From Doris montereyensis (Eukaryota; Mollusca; Gastropoda; Nudibranchia; Dorididae), in assembly GCA_037039925.1 (NCBI GenBank), contig JAXRKP010000251.1:294501-358500 (forward strand): 64,000 nucleotides of DNA, given 5' to 3'. The translations under genes were made by a program, and so were the position numbers. Position 1 is the first letter of the stretch; every line of letters begins with the position of its first letter. A model generated the notes under the pieces. The model was not told where the DNA came from, made no database searches, and was given only the letters and a program-made list of their open reading frames with translations. Shown here piece by piece: positions 12,801-54,672 of this stretch.

Positions 12801-14599
12801 AATAATACTTAATATAGCTTTCTGAGGCTCAGTTTCCCAATCAAGGACAAGCTCACTGGATTTACAATGGACACTTTATAGGTTCACTTATACAATTTAT
12901 TACACCCTCTTGACGTGATTTTTTGTTTTTAGTTGCTTTTGAGTTAGGGGTTTTGATTTTAGTATATATATGAGTAATTGTCAAAATGTAGTCATCCTAT
13001 ATCATTATTGGAATATTTGTAGCATCCTTGGTTGCCAAGAAAACGGCCGCTATCTTGGATTTTGATCCAATTTTCAAGATCTATCTCCTCTCTTAGTTAT
13101 GAATAAAATCACTCAAAACCTATGCAGACCGCTTTTTCCATTCAATATCTACAGAAATGCGTCAGGTTTTTTAGATATTTTGGATAGTTTTTTTATGAAT
13201 TTTTTAAAATAGTGTATATCGTTTATATGCAAAAAATGACACTTTTATTACAAACATTTTTTGTTCTCAAAAAGTTTACAAGATATAAAAAAAAACCAAC
13301 GTCATTCTATTAACATTGACAAGAGGAACCTGTGTGCGAAATATCATGCAAATCAGTCTGTAACTGATGGAGGAGATAGAATTTTAGTTTCAGTGTGAAA
13401 AAAATACATTTCGAGAAAAATGCATGTCAAGAAATGAAAATTAAATAACATAAAGCACTCTTCAGACGGGTTACCCTTCTTGTAGCTTCCCCCTTACACT
13501 TTCCACAGTCTATGTTTAGATATGCATTGCTGTGAAAACAGCTGTCATATGACCAATTTTTTGTTTTATTCCTCTATTCCTATAACTGAGTGTGAGCATG
13601 TTTACATACGCGTGTTGCTGGCCTTCACCTGTCATGTCACAAAGAGCTTGCCTAATCGACGTGCCGTGTTCTCGAAAACCAAGCAAAAGAACTGCTGTTG
13701 CTAGAGGGTTTTTAGTGCTTATCTTCTCAGGCAGTGTTAAGGTAATTTACGTTAAAATTTTTGATAATTTTTACCTACCCTTGACTACAAAATATTGTGT
13801 AATAAAAACAAAAAGCATTAAATGGACATTTTATTTCGATAAGCTTGTAGATAAATGACCGTTTTACCTAAATATGAAAAGAACAGAAAGTCAACATTTT
13901 GGTCCCAAACTTGCCAATCCAAGAAAAATAACATAAGTTCTACTCTAGTCATAGATTGTTTGTCCCTTTTCACCATATGTAATGATCTCTGGATGAATTA
14001 AGAGGAAACAGCAAGATGAAAAACAGTGTGAGTGAAAGAGTGTAAGAAAAGAGGGTTCATCTTACTAAAAATGGTAGTTGAATTCAACGAGGTCGTCGGG
14101 ACTGACGCTAGGTCCTCATTGTAATAAGACATTTTGTTGAATGCGAAGTCAATAAGGAACTTCCCATTTCAACAGCATCGATTGTGTTTTGTTTGATTTC
14201 AAAGGAAAGGCATTTGTGCTTTGTGGGTTTTGATGTAGAGGTAGATGTCATTTCGATAAATCAAAATGAGGCAATGGTATAGCTAGTTACAGGTGTGAAC
14301 GCTAGCACAGCATAGATAAAGTGAGCTACATAGAGAAAATAAGTAATTAACTTAACACAGAGGCCTTTAACTCGATCGTGTCGGTCACTAAAATCATTCT
14401 GTCTTGTCCAGCGCTTTTCCCCACTAGCTAATCTTCCACTCACCAACGATACTACAGTAGACCAATTGTTCTAGTATATTTGCTCACACTGCACAGCCTA
14501 GTGCTAGATGTTAACAATTAACAAGTCATCCCCCTCCCAAACACAAACACGCACACAGTGAAGCGACAATCAATGACTTGAGCGTTTAGGGTGCTTCTC
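9823..14599. other. no gene seen over about 4.8 kb
   Basis: AT-rich with many short open frames but no motif, no splice-flanked conserved peptide and no inverted-repeat element that I could make out. A stretch around 9980-10180 is open on the minus strand for 66 codons but is unrecognised and probably chance. Confidence 0.5.
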
Positions 14600-16033
<1,434 letters not shown>

Positions 16034-16260
16034 CAGAGAGCGTGCAACACACATTAGTATGTATCAACATCACAGCACGTAGAGCTGGTCTTTGGCTAAG
16101 TCTAGATGGCGAGGATCTCGATAAAAATAGAATTTGTCAGTCAGCGGCCACATATGCGCCACACAAGTTTGAGGATGGAAGTAGATTGATGCCTGGCTCC
16201 AAAATAATGTTTTTTGTACATGCAAAGAAGAGAATACCACGACCTTTCATCCTATTCTGA
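16034..16260 (+). other. open stretch after the GA tract, unrecognised
   Basis: The plus strand stays open for about 75 codons with non-repetitive composition (it includes LWLSLDGEDLDKNRICQS and ends RIPRPFILF). I do not recognise it. It could be the far side of a transposon interrupted by the GA tract or a chance frame. No splice sites or start context support a gene. Confidence 0.2.
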
Positions 16261-19099
16261 GAATATTTTTGTACAGTTAACTAAGCTTTTTGGTTCGCAT
16301 TGCCAGAGGCACCACAGAGTGAGAGGTAGGAGAAACAACAACAGGCTGCGCGTGATGTCACCAGCGGCAGAAACCTGATAATGAAAGGCCCTGCAGAGAA
16401 GTGTAGTGTAAAACCTGGGTGTGTGTGTGTGTGTGTGTTAGATAAAGCAAGTCGATGCGATGCAAAAAAATCATAGTACTACCTTCTTGGTGTATTGCAA
16501 TATTTTACAGGTGGTCCATGACACAAAAAACCAAGCAGAACACACCCCTGTATACATGTATATTGTGTATTCATAAACAGAAGTCATTGACTGAAGTAAA
16601 GAAAAAGAGACAGATCACAGATGTTAGAGAATTTTTAAAAAGTAATTAATCTAGGTACAAGGCCACACAAAGGTATATGTCATATAATTAAATACATCTT
16701 TATTGTTAACTTTCCTTCCACTGAAAGAGAATGAAGACAAAATAAAAACCACTGTAGAGACTGTACTGTATAATATAAGCATTTATTGCAGGATTCACTT
16801 AAATTGAACAACAAAAAGTTCAAAAAGAAACAATATGATAGTTCAATCATTGATGGCATCAAGTAGAGTATAAAAGGAACAAAATCATCCCTCTATATCT
16901 ATCTGAAGGTATGTTTTTTGTTCAAGGTGTTGCTAAAGCATGATACTAATACAACAAAATGATAGAATCTAACTGTATGTAAATCTTTTAAAAAAGTGTC
17001 ACGTAATTGTTCCATGAATCAAAGGACACATAAATGTAAATCAATTAGTGCATTTCCGTGAAACAATAAAAAACCCTAAGCGATGCATCAAAGCAATACC
17101 TGCACCAGCAAGCTCCTAATACTTTTAATGTATTAATGAGGGGATGAGATGCCAAAACCGCTATATAAAATAAAGACGAATTGAAAAAATTAATTCTTTT
17201 TCCCTTAAGTTCTAAATAAAACCCAATCAATTTGATGTTTAGAGCTGAATTATAATAGGATATAGTCAGTTTTACACAAAAATGATTTCATCATCAGAAA
17301 ACTCTTCATTCAAAGTCTAAGATGGTGAAAAAAACTCACAATATGTAAAAATGGTGCATAGCGGATTTTGATTCTCACCCCCTCTTATGTCTATACATGA
17401 AAAAGGGTTTATTTTATACAAGTACATGTATATCATAAGCAACAATTTTTTCATAGACAAACCATATAGAAATTAATCACACTGCTCATTTTCACAACAT
17501 GGCATTTTATATGATATGTCTGATCTGTCTAATTTGAATTCATATAAAAATAATTGTGAAAAAACCAAACTGGAATACAATACAAAGTGCCTTGTTAAAG
17601 GGCACTTCTTAGTTATTTTATCCTTTTCTTTTAAGCCTCAACTTTGGCTTTCTTTTTCATGATACAATCTTGTTTTAGTAAACATGGCCTTTTTAAAAAT
17701 TCAAACTGAAAATAACATTGAACATAACAAGATGGTAATTGGCTGAAAAAATCTTATCTATGATCACAGCAGTGGTTGATTATAATGAAAATTATAATTG
17801 TCATGGATTGTCTCTGGGAATATTAATTAAATCATTAATTTAGCAAATCTCTGTCTCTCTCTTCCTCCCTCTCTTTTTCTATTTCCTTCCTTTCATTTAT
17901 TTAATCTTTCATCTTACTGTTTTCTCTTAATTAACCCTGAATAAGACACACAAACAAACTCTCTCTCTCTCTATTCTATAAAATGTTATATTATCAAAAT
18001 GAAATCAAACTACATGAAAAGATGATGACAATAAATGTTGAATGAAAGATGGTAAAATTTATTTACTTATTTAGAAAGAGCCTAGTATTTTAAATACTGT
18101 CTGTCAGTCATAATCCTTCAGAAATGTTTCAACTTAAAGCTAAAGTAGACTTTAATAAATCAGTCACATATTAGACATATGTGGGAATGGATGCTCAAGC
18201 ATTTCTCATAGTTACATTAAAAAAGGCAATAATAGACCTAAATATACAAAACAACGCAATATTCTTTTCAGGTGTAATTTTCCTCATTGAACTCATTACA
18301 AGATACAATTCCTTAAAGGCTGTTATTGCCTGTAGTGCCAGAGCTCATCTTTGTTTTTATATCATAAAGCAGAAACTCCCCAGCCGAGGTTGTTAACTAT
18401 TTGCACCTGAGTTGAGTAAGGATATGCATTTGAAATATTTTTTGCCAAGATCACAATTTAGATCACTAGGCTATCGTCACCAGCTATTAAACTCGTTACA
18501 TTATCTCCGAATGAAATCAAAGCACTAGTACATGAAAAAAATGTATAGAACAATAAAAAGAAGAAAAAAAAGGATAGCTGAGCAAAACAAGCATTATGAT
18601 TATAGCATTTGTTCGTTCACTTGTAAATTCATTTTCTACTAGCTTGTTCATAAAGAAAATTCATGACAATTTAAAGACTTGTAAATAGTGTAATTAATAT
18701 TAAATTAAAGTGAATTATTGAAGTTGAAGAAAGCAAGTAAAATAATTACATGTATCAGCAGAAAGTTATTAAACAGATCTTGGTACTTCAAATAGAATAT
18801 CTGTCACAATAATTAAAAATGATTTGTGTATCATGGATTTGAATATCAGTATATATATTATATTGACTTTTCTTGCAAGAGATGAATAAGACTAATAACA
18901 TATTTTTGGGTTACCATTGAAGTGCAATGTAAATAAGGAAAATTAGAGCATTGACTAGTGTGTTATTAAGTGAGTTGTGGGAGGGGGGGGGCTTGGGGAA
19001 AATATGTCTCAAGTAAAGAAGGTCAGTTGAAACCTGGATCAAAAATTAGGCGAATATTCCGTACAAAAGTTTCAGTCGAAGGGGAAACAGGTCTAGTTT
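16261..19099. other. 3' flank of the MAO-like gene
   Basis: AT-rich sequence downstream of the minus-strand stop at 19100. It contains several plus-strand TTTATT strings (for example near 18059, 17411 and 16694) that would read AATAAA on the gene strand. I cannot tell which, if any, is used for polyadenylation. A GT microsatellite lies at about 16419-16438. No other gene is visible. Confidence 0.45.
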
Positions 19100-41524
<22,425 letters not shown>

Positions 41525-42063
41525 GACAACAATAGGGCTGAATTTTCAGTTTTATACAGATCTGGATCTAGATCTAGATATAGATCAAGAGCTGGACCTA
41601 TAAGTACTGCCCTGCTCAAGCATTGGTAGAATGGCCACACTGCCAACCCGTCAACCTCAAGGGTCAATGTCAATGTCAACCTTACTCCTGAACTTAGACC
41701 TAGGCCTTGGCTACGTGATGAATGGCTCATCGCTTCCCCACTTGATATTTTTGTGGCACAGCCCCTAAAACAAGGAAAAACAAATGACTTGGACGTACGA
41801 AGTAAATTAATTCTGAAATTCGTAGTATTTTACTCAACAGTAATCGTGGCTCGATCTAACAATATTGTCAGTAATGTCAACTTTCCAACTTTGTTCACGT
41901 TTTTTGGTTGTACATATGTCTTATGCTGATCCATAAAATCATCGTGTTCTTTAGTTCAATGAAAATGGTAAAGACATTTCACATCCGTGAAAGCTGACGA
42001 AAAACAACAACACACCCCATAATCAGACCCTGCTGTATAGATCTAGATCTAGATCTAGATTTA

Positions 42064-42187
42064 GCTGTTTGTTATGTTTCATCCTTAAACATGATACAGA
42101 AATGAAGAGTGAGATCATTTGTGAAAAGTAAATGTTGTTGCATGGTCACGTGTTCTGTTGATTTCGTTTTTCGATGATGATGATCGC

Positions 42188-42221
<34 letters not shown>

Positions 42222-42933
42222 CGTTACATGTATTAATATATCCTCACCATGTAAGCAATACACGTGGGCATACTATTATGATTGTTACATTGTACACTTA
42301 AAACCAAATTGATAAATTATTTTAGTTATAAACTTCTCCCGATAAAGCCGCAGAAAGGAAAAACCCAAAGGTCGCCTTTTCCTAGAACTGAGTATGAGAT
42401 AGGCTGAGTATGGTAAACAAAAAGTGGTTCGCGTCCTGATGGACGGTGCGTTGCCAAGTTTTGTCAGTGGGCTGAACTGCAAGCTCCATAATTGCAGCCA
42501 AAACAATAGACGAACGATTCTGTGATTAGGGAATCGCGAAGAACAATAAATTCCTTTTGGGTAGATTTAATCGATACAAAAACACCTCTTGTAAGATTCC
42601 TAATTATGTAAGAAGCAGACAAGAGGTAAAAAAGTAAATAGTGGACAGAGTAAAAAATGGACGGCGGGTAGTGTAGACCAGTACAGCAATCACATCAAAG
42701 ACGATTTACGTCGACTATTTATTCTGTTTAGAAGATAGTTTAGAAATAGAAACAACGAGGGAATATATAAATGGATGAAAAAAAATTGAAATTTGGAAAA
42801 CAAATTAAAAAGACAGATAATCTCCATTCTTCCAATATTCTCACCCCCAAAACCTACCAATAAAAAAATCAAAACAAAACAAACCAAAATCATAACGAAA
42901 CCACAGTAAGCCTCTAAAGAAACAAAAATATAA

Positions 42934-42965
<32 letters not shown>

Positions 42966-43328
42966 ACACATACTCCCGTACTCTGAAAATACACCTTAAA
43001 AAGTCATAGAAAATGATTTTTTGGGTATATTTCAGTAGGGACTGTTGATGTCTTAACCTCTGACAAAATTTCAGGTCTAAAATCTAATTAGTTTTTTTTT
43101 TAATTAAATAGAAAAAATCTGTTTATAAAAATACGCAAAAAGTCAAGCAGCATCTAGAAAAACACATTTCTCCAGTCTACTCTGAAATAACGCTTAAAAG
43201 TGCCGATTTTCAAAGCATGAACCATGTAATATTCCGAAAGAACACATATTCCTCCAGAATGCACTGACACTTTGAGTACAGGGAGTTAGGAATGTGGATA
43301 GGAGACAAACACACACACACATACACAC
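42064..43328. other. intergenic, microsatellites only
   Basis: Contains (ATT)n at 42188-42221 and (AC)n at 42933-42970. No gene seen. Confidence 0.6.
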
Positions 43329-43722
<394 letters not shown>

Positions 43723-43877
43723 AGTAGTTCTTGTAACAAACACTAAAACGCGAATGTCTCGAAACTATGTTCTTGAGAAAGATGTGTTTTTTCCGAGTAC
43801 GGCAGCATAGGCCTACATACACCAAGGGGACTTAACCCTATTTCATACCCTACCTAAATATTCCTATTTCAGCTTTT

Positions 43878-44021
43878 AGGGGTCTAATAGACCCCCTACC
43901 TTTTAATAGCAGTATAGTGGTAACATCTTATTTATATCACATGGGGTCCAAGCGGACCCCTGACATGAATGAAGAAATTAATGGAAACCCCTATTTCTAC
44001 CTTTGGGGTCCAATGGACCCC
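43878..44021. repeat. left subterminal palindromes of piggyBac
   Basis: Three palindromes: GGGGTCTAATAGACCCC (about 43879-43895), GGGGTCCAAGCGGACCCC (43943-43960) and GGGGTCCAATGGACCCC (44005-44021). Spacing is about 65 and 60 bp. Confidence 0.9.
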
Positions 44022-44061
44022 ATATATTTTCTTAGTAATTACTTAAAATATATACATCGAT

Positions 44062-45500
44062 TTGTCAAGTGGGAAGCATCTTTGCATTTGTTTCAATAAT
44101 CCGAAAGATATCGACTCAGCTGCGTCAACATTTCATCGAATATTTACAGACAGAGTCATCAATATTATTGTCAAAATGACGAACAAAGAGGGTGTTAGAC
44201 GCAAAGGATCAAGATGGCAACCAACAGATTTTACTGAAATGAAAGCATTATTCGGCCTATATATCCATCTCGGAGCACGGAAAGTCAGTCTGCTCAAAGT
44301 GTCAAAGATATGATATGGAGCTTCAGCTGACAGCGTGGCCATGTGTGTTATGAGTTTGAAGAAGCGCTTCATTGAACTCTCTGCTGCTCTTCGCTTTGAT
44401 GACAAGGCAACAAGGTCCAGCAGACGTGACAGAGATATATTTGCCCCTATGAGAGATCTGTTTGATGAAGTAAACAAGAATCTACAGAGAAATTACACCC
44501 CATCACAATGTCTAACAGTAGACGAACAGCTGGTTCCATGGAGAGGACGGTGCAAATTCCTGCAATATCTTCCCAGCAAGCCGGATAAGTATGGTCTAAA
44601 GCTCTTCATGATTTGTGATTGCCAAACTGCATACCCTCTCCAGGCAATTCCCTACTTGGGGAAACATGGCGAAAGAAGGACGAACCTTGGCAGAGAGACA
44701 GTGAAGTACACCATATCACAAGACTGGGAGAAATATCAGTTGCGATAACTTCTTCACTGATGTAGAGCTCGCAGACCATCTGTCTAGGAAAGGATTGTCC
44801 ATTGTGGGCACTGTCAGAAAAAACAAAGCCTTTCTCCCAAAGAATTCTAGACAGGAAAGGGAATAAGTAAGTTTGAAAGCAGTTTCCTGTTTACAGAAGA
44901 CAAGAGCTTGGTTGCATACAAGTCTAATGCAAAAAAACATGTTGTGCTGCTAAGTACAATGCACCATGCAGTTTATGTTGACCAGGAGGGGAAAAAGAAG
45001 CTAGAGATTGTAAAATACTACAATAAAACAAAGGGTGGTGTTGACACATTCGACTACATGTGTCACAGTTTTTCCTGCAAGAGAAAAACCAGAAGGTGGC
45101 CGATGGTTATATTTACAACCTGTTGACACAGCAGCCGTGGCAGCGCATATTATGTACAAAGTCTTCCCGGCAGACAAAAAATCTTACAAAGACCGAGGAT
45201 CCTTTAACGAACTTTTGGCTAAAGAGTTGGTGTTAAAGCATCTACAAAGAAGAATGGAGCTAAGAAAACAAATAGAAGGGTGAAGTTAGCATATGAAATT
45301 TTGAACCTTGAATGGAATCTTGGAAATGAGGCAACCACGAGGAGAAGGTCGAAAGAGAGAAGGGGGGGGAAAGGAAGATGTAGTCGGTGCCCAAGAAAGA
45401 AAGACAGGAAAGGAAGCAAGTCTGCTCAAAATGTGATAGCTATGTTTGCAACGAGCACTGCGTAGTAAAAAAAGTCTGCTTCATTTGTGAATCCACCTAG
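44062..45500 (+). pseudogene. piggyBac transposase, degraded
   Basis: Reads DRVINIIVKMTN, then TEMKALFGLYIHLGARK, an in-frame TGA at 44311, MSLKKRFIELSAALRFDDKA, TVDEQLVPWRGRCKF, QYLPSKPDKYGLKLFMICD; then, shifted, DNFFTDVELADHLSRKGLSI and VGTVRKNKAFLPKEF; then YYNKTKGGVDTFD and RKTRRWPM. The three catalytic Asp positions (TVDEQ at 44521, DNFF at 44743, GGVDTFD at 45043) are all still present but in different frames. The carboxy end encodes the family's Cys-rich zinc-binding domain (RCSRCPRKK..., then C..C...C...HC...C..C in a shifted frame, stop at 45498). The acidic N-terminal region (roughly the first hundred residues of the family) is missing, so this copy is non-autonomous. Confidence 0.85.
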
Positions 45501-46089
45501 ATTCGCTCAAGAAAAATGCTCAACACTTTAAAAAATTCATACTACCCAAGCATATTTTGTTCATTTGTTTTTTTTTCATTTTCAATGTTTATGTTATCTA
45601 ATAAAATCTCTAGTCACTTAAAAACTAAATATTTGTTTTCATTGATGTTTAAATGTACATTGAAGTTGCAGTGTTATCTAGTGGTTACAGTCAGCTTTAA
45701 GGGAGAGGCTATAGTATTATGTATTAGTATTAACTATATTATATATATATATATATATGCACACATTTCCTCACGCAATGTGCTACTACTATTATCCAGC
45801 AATAAGACATATATATCAAGATAAGGCTACAATTACAATGGGAACTTGTCTAATCCATCAAGGAGTATGGCTGCTCAGGGAAGTACATAATTGTTGTACA
45901 AAGCGCTTTGTGGATTCGACAAAAACTAAAAGCGCTATACAAAATGATCTTGTTGTATTGCAGTTGCAGGTACACTGTGTTGAGTTCTAAAACTCATTTT
46001 TTCTTGCAAGTTACACCACTAATTTTGATTTGACATTGATTTATTTGGAACATACCCATACAATTGGAACTATAGCACTAAAATGCCAT

Positions 46090-46361
46090 GGGGTCCAAGC
46101 GGACCCCAAAGTATGAAATAGGAGGTTTCTCCATATTTTCTATTTATTTGTGAGGGGGTCCAGCGGACCCAATAGAAGCAAGTCTCAAAATCCAGCGGAG
46201 GCCTTTTGGGGTGAGCAAACCATGCACGTGAGACAAACCAAATTTTGGGTTGGTCACTTAGGGGGGGTCAAATTAGGAAAAGTCACGAAATTTCAGATCC
46301 CTAAGGAAAAAATTGACGATTTTAGAGCCAAAAAACACGGCCTTGGGGTCCAATGGACCCC
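46090..46361. repeat. right subterminal palindromes of piggyBac
   Basis: Three palindromes: GGGGTCCAAGCGGACCCC (46090-46107), GGGGTCCAGCGGACCC (about 46155-46170) and GGGGTCCAATGGACCCC (46345-46361). The first and last are identical to two of the left set. Confidence 0.9.
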
Positions 46362-46381
46362 AAAGATGGAAATAGGGTTAA

Positions 46382-47170
46382 TAGAAACACAACTGAATAG
46401 ATCTAGCAGTGGAACCAAAGTTTGAGCTAGGAATATATTTTGGAAAATTCCCGCCCCGTATAAAATTACAATAGGCCTATTCATGAATGATACGACAGAA
46501 AAACAAGCTTAAACGCCGGAATTAAGAAAACCCAACAACAAATATATTTCAGACAACGCTAAAATACAACCAAAAGCAAAAGTAAAGACAGCTAAACACA
46601 CAAACGTAGCTTGAAAACAAACAAGCAAAAAGCGTTGCAATATAAAGCCGGTGGTTCACGTCATTACATAAGACAAAGACAAAGAACGGAGACAGAACAA
46701 ATAGAATTTCTAATTGGTCACCTCAAAAAAACAACAAGTCACTGACCCCTATCCCTTGAATACAGCTCACACCTATGACTATGATAAATACAACAACATA
46801 AAACAACAACAAACCCCCCCCCCAAAACCCCCCCCAAAAAAAAAACCCACCAAAAACAAAACGAACGAACAAACAAACAAGCAGACAGCGCCCCTCCTTC
46901 CTGTGGACAAAAAACAAAATCAATTTCAACAAAGACTACTTAATTTATTGTGCAGAGAAATATTACAGTTTTAAATGAAAAACAAAGTTGGAAGTGCCAG
47001 GCAAAAGAAAAAGAGGAAGACAAAACGAAAATGGGGGTTGATTACATAGTGTGCAGATATTGCAGAAATCGGAGTGATTGAAAAAATGATGCAGTAGACC
47101 GAAACCTATGGAGAAATTTTAATAGCATTCGATATTATGTCAACCCTGCAAACAGCGGGACAAGCTGAGT
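46382..47170. other. intergenic, no gene seen
   Basis: A-rich, with a C-run/A-run patch at 46813-46850. No supported feature. Confidence 0.5.
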
Positions 47171-47370
47171 GAAGAAGAAGAGGAGGAGGACGAGAGGAAG
47201 AAGAAGAAGAAGAAGAAAAAGGAGGAGTAGAAGAAGAAGACGAAGATTTAAAAATAGAAGAAGAAGAAAGGAAGAAAAAGGAGGAGGACGAATTGAAGAA
47301 GAAGAAGAAGAAGAAGGAGGAGGAGGAGGAGGAAGAGGAGGAAAGAAGAAGAAGAAGAAGAAGATTGAAG
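47171..47370. repeat. GAA/GGA purine tract
   Basis: Imperfect (GAA)n and (GGA)n of about 200 bp. Frames through it are artefacts. Confidence 0.9.
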
Positions 47371-47455
47371 AAAAATCCCAAATGTGCTCAAGAAATCGCC
47401 ATGATCTACGACAGTTACTTACTTACTCCATGTTGAAATATCGAGAAAATCCACG

Positions 47456-50262
47456 TTTTCTTTCTTTCTTTATCAGTTCACATTATACCTTTCGGTGTAT
47501 GGGTTCAGATGCCCGAGATGATCTTCCTCCATGATGCCCTGTCCTGACATTTTTTGTTTCCTTCCAAAAAAGTTAAATTTCTATTCTTTAATTCCCACTT
47601 TCTCCGAGGTCTACCTTTTGGTCTTTTACTTTGGGCTTTAGCACTGTATACTGATTTAGCTATTCTATTGTCATTCATTTTGTTTACATGCCCAAACCAT
47701 CTGAATTGATTTGTTTCTATCTTAGTTTTTATGCCATCTGCTTTGGTTTGATCTCTTATTGTTGTGTTTCTGATTTTAGTTTTCTCTTCTCTTCTTAGAT
47801 ATTTCATTTCAGCTGCCTGTACTCCACTGTATTCTCTACTGTCTAAGGTCCAGGTTTCGCTGCCATAGAGGAGAGAAGGACAATAAACGGTGTTGTATAC
47901 TGCCATTTTGGTTTTTGTTGACAATTCATGCTTACCTACAAATGCCTTTCCTAGATGGTTATATATTGCACTTGCCTTTTTGATTCTCTGGCTGATTTCT
48001 TCTCTTAGTTTTTCTCTGAGTTAATCATTACTCCTATGTAATTGTAGCTTTGAACTTGTTCTAATTTCTCCCTGCCCAATTTAAGATTTTATGTTTTAGC
48101 TTCCCTAGTTACTAGCATTGTTTTGGTTTTCTTTGCATTTACTCTCATTCCTCTTTTATTTAGTTCATTGTTCATAATGTTGATATTCGACTGAAGGTCA
48201 CTTTCTGATTTTCCAAACAGAACTAACGCATCGGCAAATGAAAGCATTGATACATTTACTGGTTTGAGCTTCCACATACCTACATTCATTTTCTTCATGT
48301 TTGAGGTTGCCTTTGCGACTGAATCTACAAATGTGATAAACAAAAGAGGACTAAGGATACAACCCTGTCTTACCCCTATATCTACATCAAATTCTGCAGA
48401 TATGTTTCCAGCTACTCTCACTGCACATGTTGGTTTATTGTAAAAACTTTTAATGGATTCTATTAAATTTTGCTCTACATTGTGTTCTTTTATGGGATGC
48501 CATTGTTCGTCCCCTCCTCACAGTGTCAAATGCCTTTTCTAAGTCAATAAAACACAGGTGCAAGTCAATGTTTCTCTCAAGGAATTGTTCTATTATTTGT
48601 CCAATTGTAAATATGTGGTCTTGTACATTTCTTCCTGGTCTAAATCCACTCTGATGTTCTCCAATCTGATCCTCTACTCTTTTTCCTTAGTCTCATTTCC
48701 AGTATCCTGGCATATACTTTTCCTGAAACGCTAAGTAGTGATATTCCTCTATAGTTTGAGCATTCCATAGTTGATCCTTTCTTATGTATTGGTACTACCG
48801 TTCTCTTTTTTCTAGTCGTCTGGCATCTGTTTGGACTTCCATGCTTGTTGGCATATTGCATGTAGTAGTTTGTCTGCCTCTCTCCCTTGGTTTTTAATCA
48901 TTTCTGGATAAATTTGATCTGGTCCTGGGGCTTTTCCTAATTTCACTTTTCTTATAGCTGTTTGAAGTTCTTCCATTGAGATATCTACATCTTCAGCTGT
49001 CTCAACTGGATTACTTGTTACCCTTACTAATTGATCTGTATTTCTTGTTTCATATGTTCTGGAGGGATTATGTAATTGTTGAAAATACTTTCTCCATGTT
49101 TCCATGATTTCGTTGTCTTCTTTCATTATTTCTCCTTTGGCGTTCTTAATTTGTCGTATTGGGCATGCTTTGGTCTTTTTAATGCTCTTCATTGCACCCC
49201 AGAACAGCTTTTGATTTCCTTGATAGCTTTCCTGGTCTTTGTCCAAATTCTTCCCATTGTTTTGCTTTCTAACTTCCTCTTTGCGATAGTTCTTTTACTC
49301 ACGTAATCTATCCTATCCTCTGGTCTCTTTGTTTGCAAGTATTTCTTCCAGGCAATCTTCTTTTCTTTGATCTTAGTCTTGATATTCTCATTCCACCATG
49401 ATGTTCATTTCCTTTTCCTTTAATTTGTTTCATACCACAGACCTCTTCAGTACAATTGAGGAGTGTTTCTTCATACAATTGGCACTTTTCTTCTATTTGT
49501 GCTATCATTCAGATCCATCTGCCTTTCACTGATAAATCTTTTTTTTTTATCTTTGATTGGTATATCTGTTTTACTATTGGTTTATTTAGTTCTTCTATTT
49601 TGAGTTTAGTAGCTTTCTTCTCTTTCCTTTTCTGTTTGTTTTCTTCAGTCAGTAATCTCATTTGGCAATCACTAGGTGATGGTCACTAAATATTTCAGCT
49701 CCTCTATTTACTCTTACATCCAATGTACTGTAAAAAAAGGAGCTGCTAACTATTACTATTACATAGTCTATGATTGACTTTTCACATCTGTCTTCATTTA
49801 CTCTAGTATTATGTTTGTGGATATCTTTATGAGGAAAAAAATGTTGGCTATTTTCATGTTATTTTTTAGGCAGAAATCTATTAGTCTCTCTCCATTTGGA
49901 GAAGTTGTTGTCTCTCCCTGTTTACCTATTGCTCTTCCTGATGTTTCTATATTGTTGCCTACTCTAGCGTTTAAATCTCATAAAACCATTAGTTCCTGTT
50001 TGGGTTTGAGATTCTCTGCAGCTATTTGTAAATCGTTTTCGAAGATATCTTTTTCTTCTTTGCTTACATCTTTGTTTGGTCCATAAGCTATTAATAATTT
50101 AATTTCTTTTCCTTTTGGTTTAATATTTATCTCTAATAGCTGTGGGCTTATACATTTCCAACTTTCTAGTAGTTTTTCATGCCTTTTATGCATTAGGAGG
50201 CCCACTCCTGCTCTAGCTCCCTGCAACATTGGAAATGTAAAACCGTTATACACCCGTAAAAC
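47456..50262 (-). pseudogene. RTE-type LINE, endonuclease/reverse transcriptase, dead
   Basis: On the minus strand from 50253: endonuclease part (GARAGVGLLMHKRHEKLLES, LLEINIKPKGKEIKLLIAYG), then TRVNEDRCEKS-like and SDHHL-like pieces, a linker with KIEELNKPIV, reverse transcriptase with LGKAPGPDQIYPEMI, VVPIHKKGSTMECSNYRGIS and GVRQGCILSPLLF, then MLSFADALVLFGKSESD, and a C-terminal LLYGSETWTLDS ... RWFGHVNKMNDNRI ... ISGI stop at 47505. The 3' UTR ends in an AAAG repeat near 47457. Frame is lost many times. The catalytic FADD box reads FADA (48230). The 5' end is truncated inside the endonuclease. It is the family seen again at 31065-31400. Confidence 0.85.

Positions 50263-54672
<4,410 letters not shown>

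Larger units (their letters stand above)
43836..46377 (+). mobile_element. complete but disabled piggyBac element
   Basis: Left terminus CCCTATTTCATACCC preceded by TTAA (43832-43835); right terminus GATGGAAATAGGG followed by TTAA (46378-46381). This gives a 2542-bp element with exact TTAA duplication. It encodes a broken transposase (44062-45500) on the plus strand and carries three GGGGTCC...GGACCCC palindromes near each end. A LINE/SINE-like tail (AAGCGCTTTGTG...AAAAGCGCTATACAAA, about 45900-45950) may be a later insertion between the transposase and the right end. Confidence 0.9.

Noticed and set aside
43917..44099. 60-codon frame at the left of the piggyBac
   Set aside because: It runs through two non-coding palindromes of the terminal region and has no match to the transposase N-terminus.
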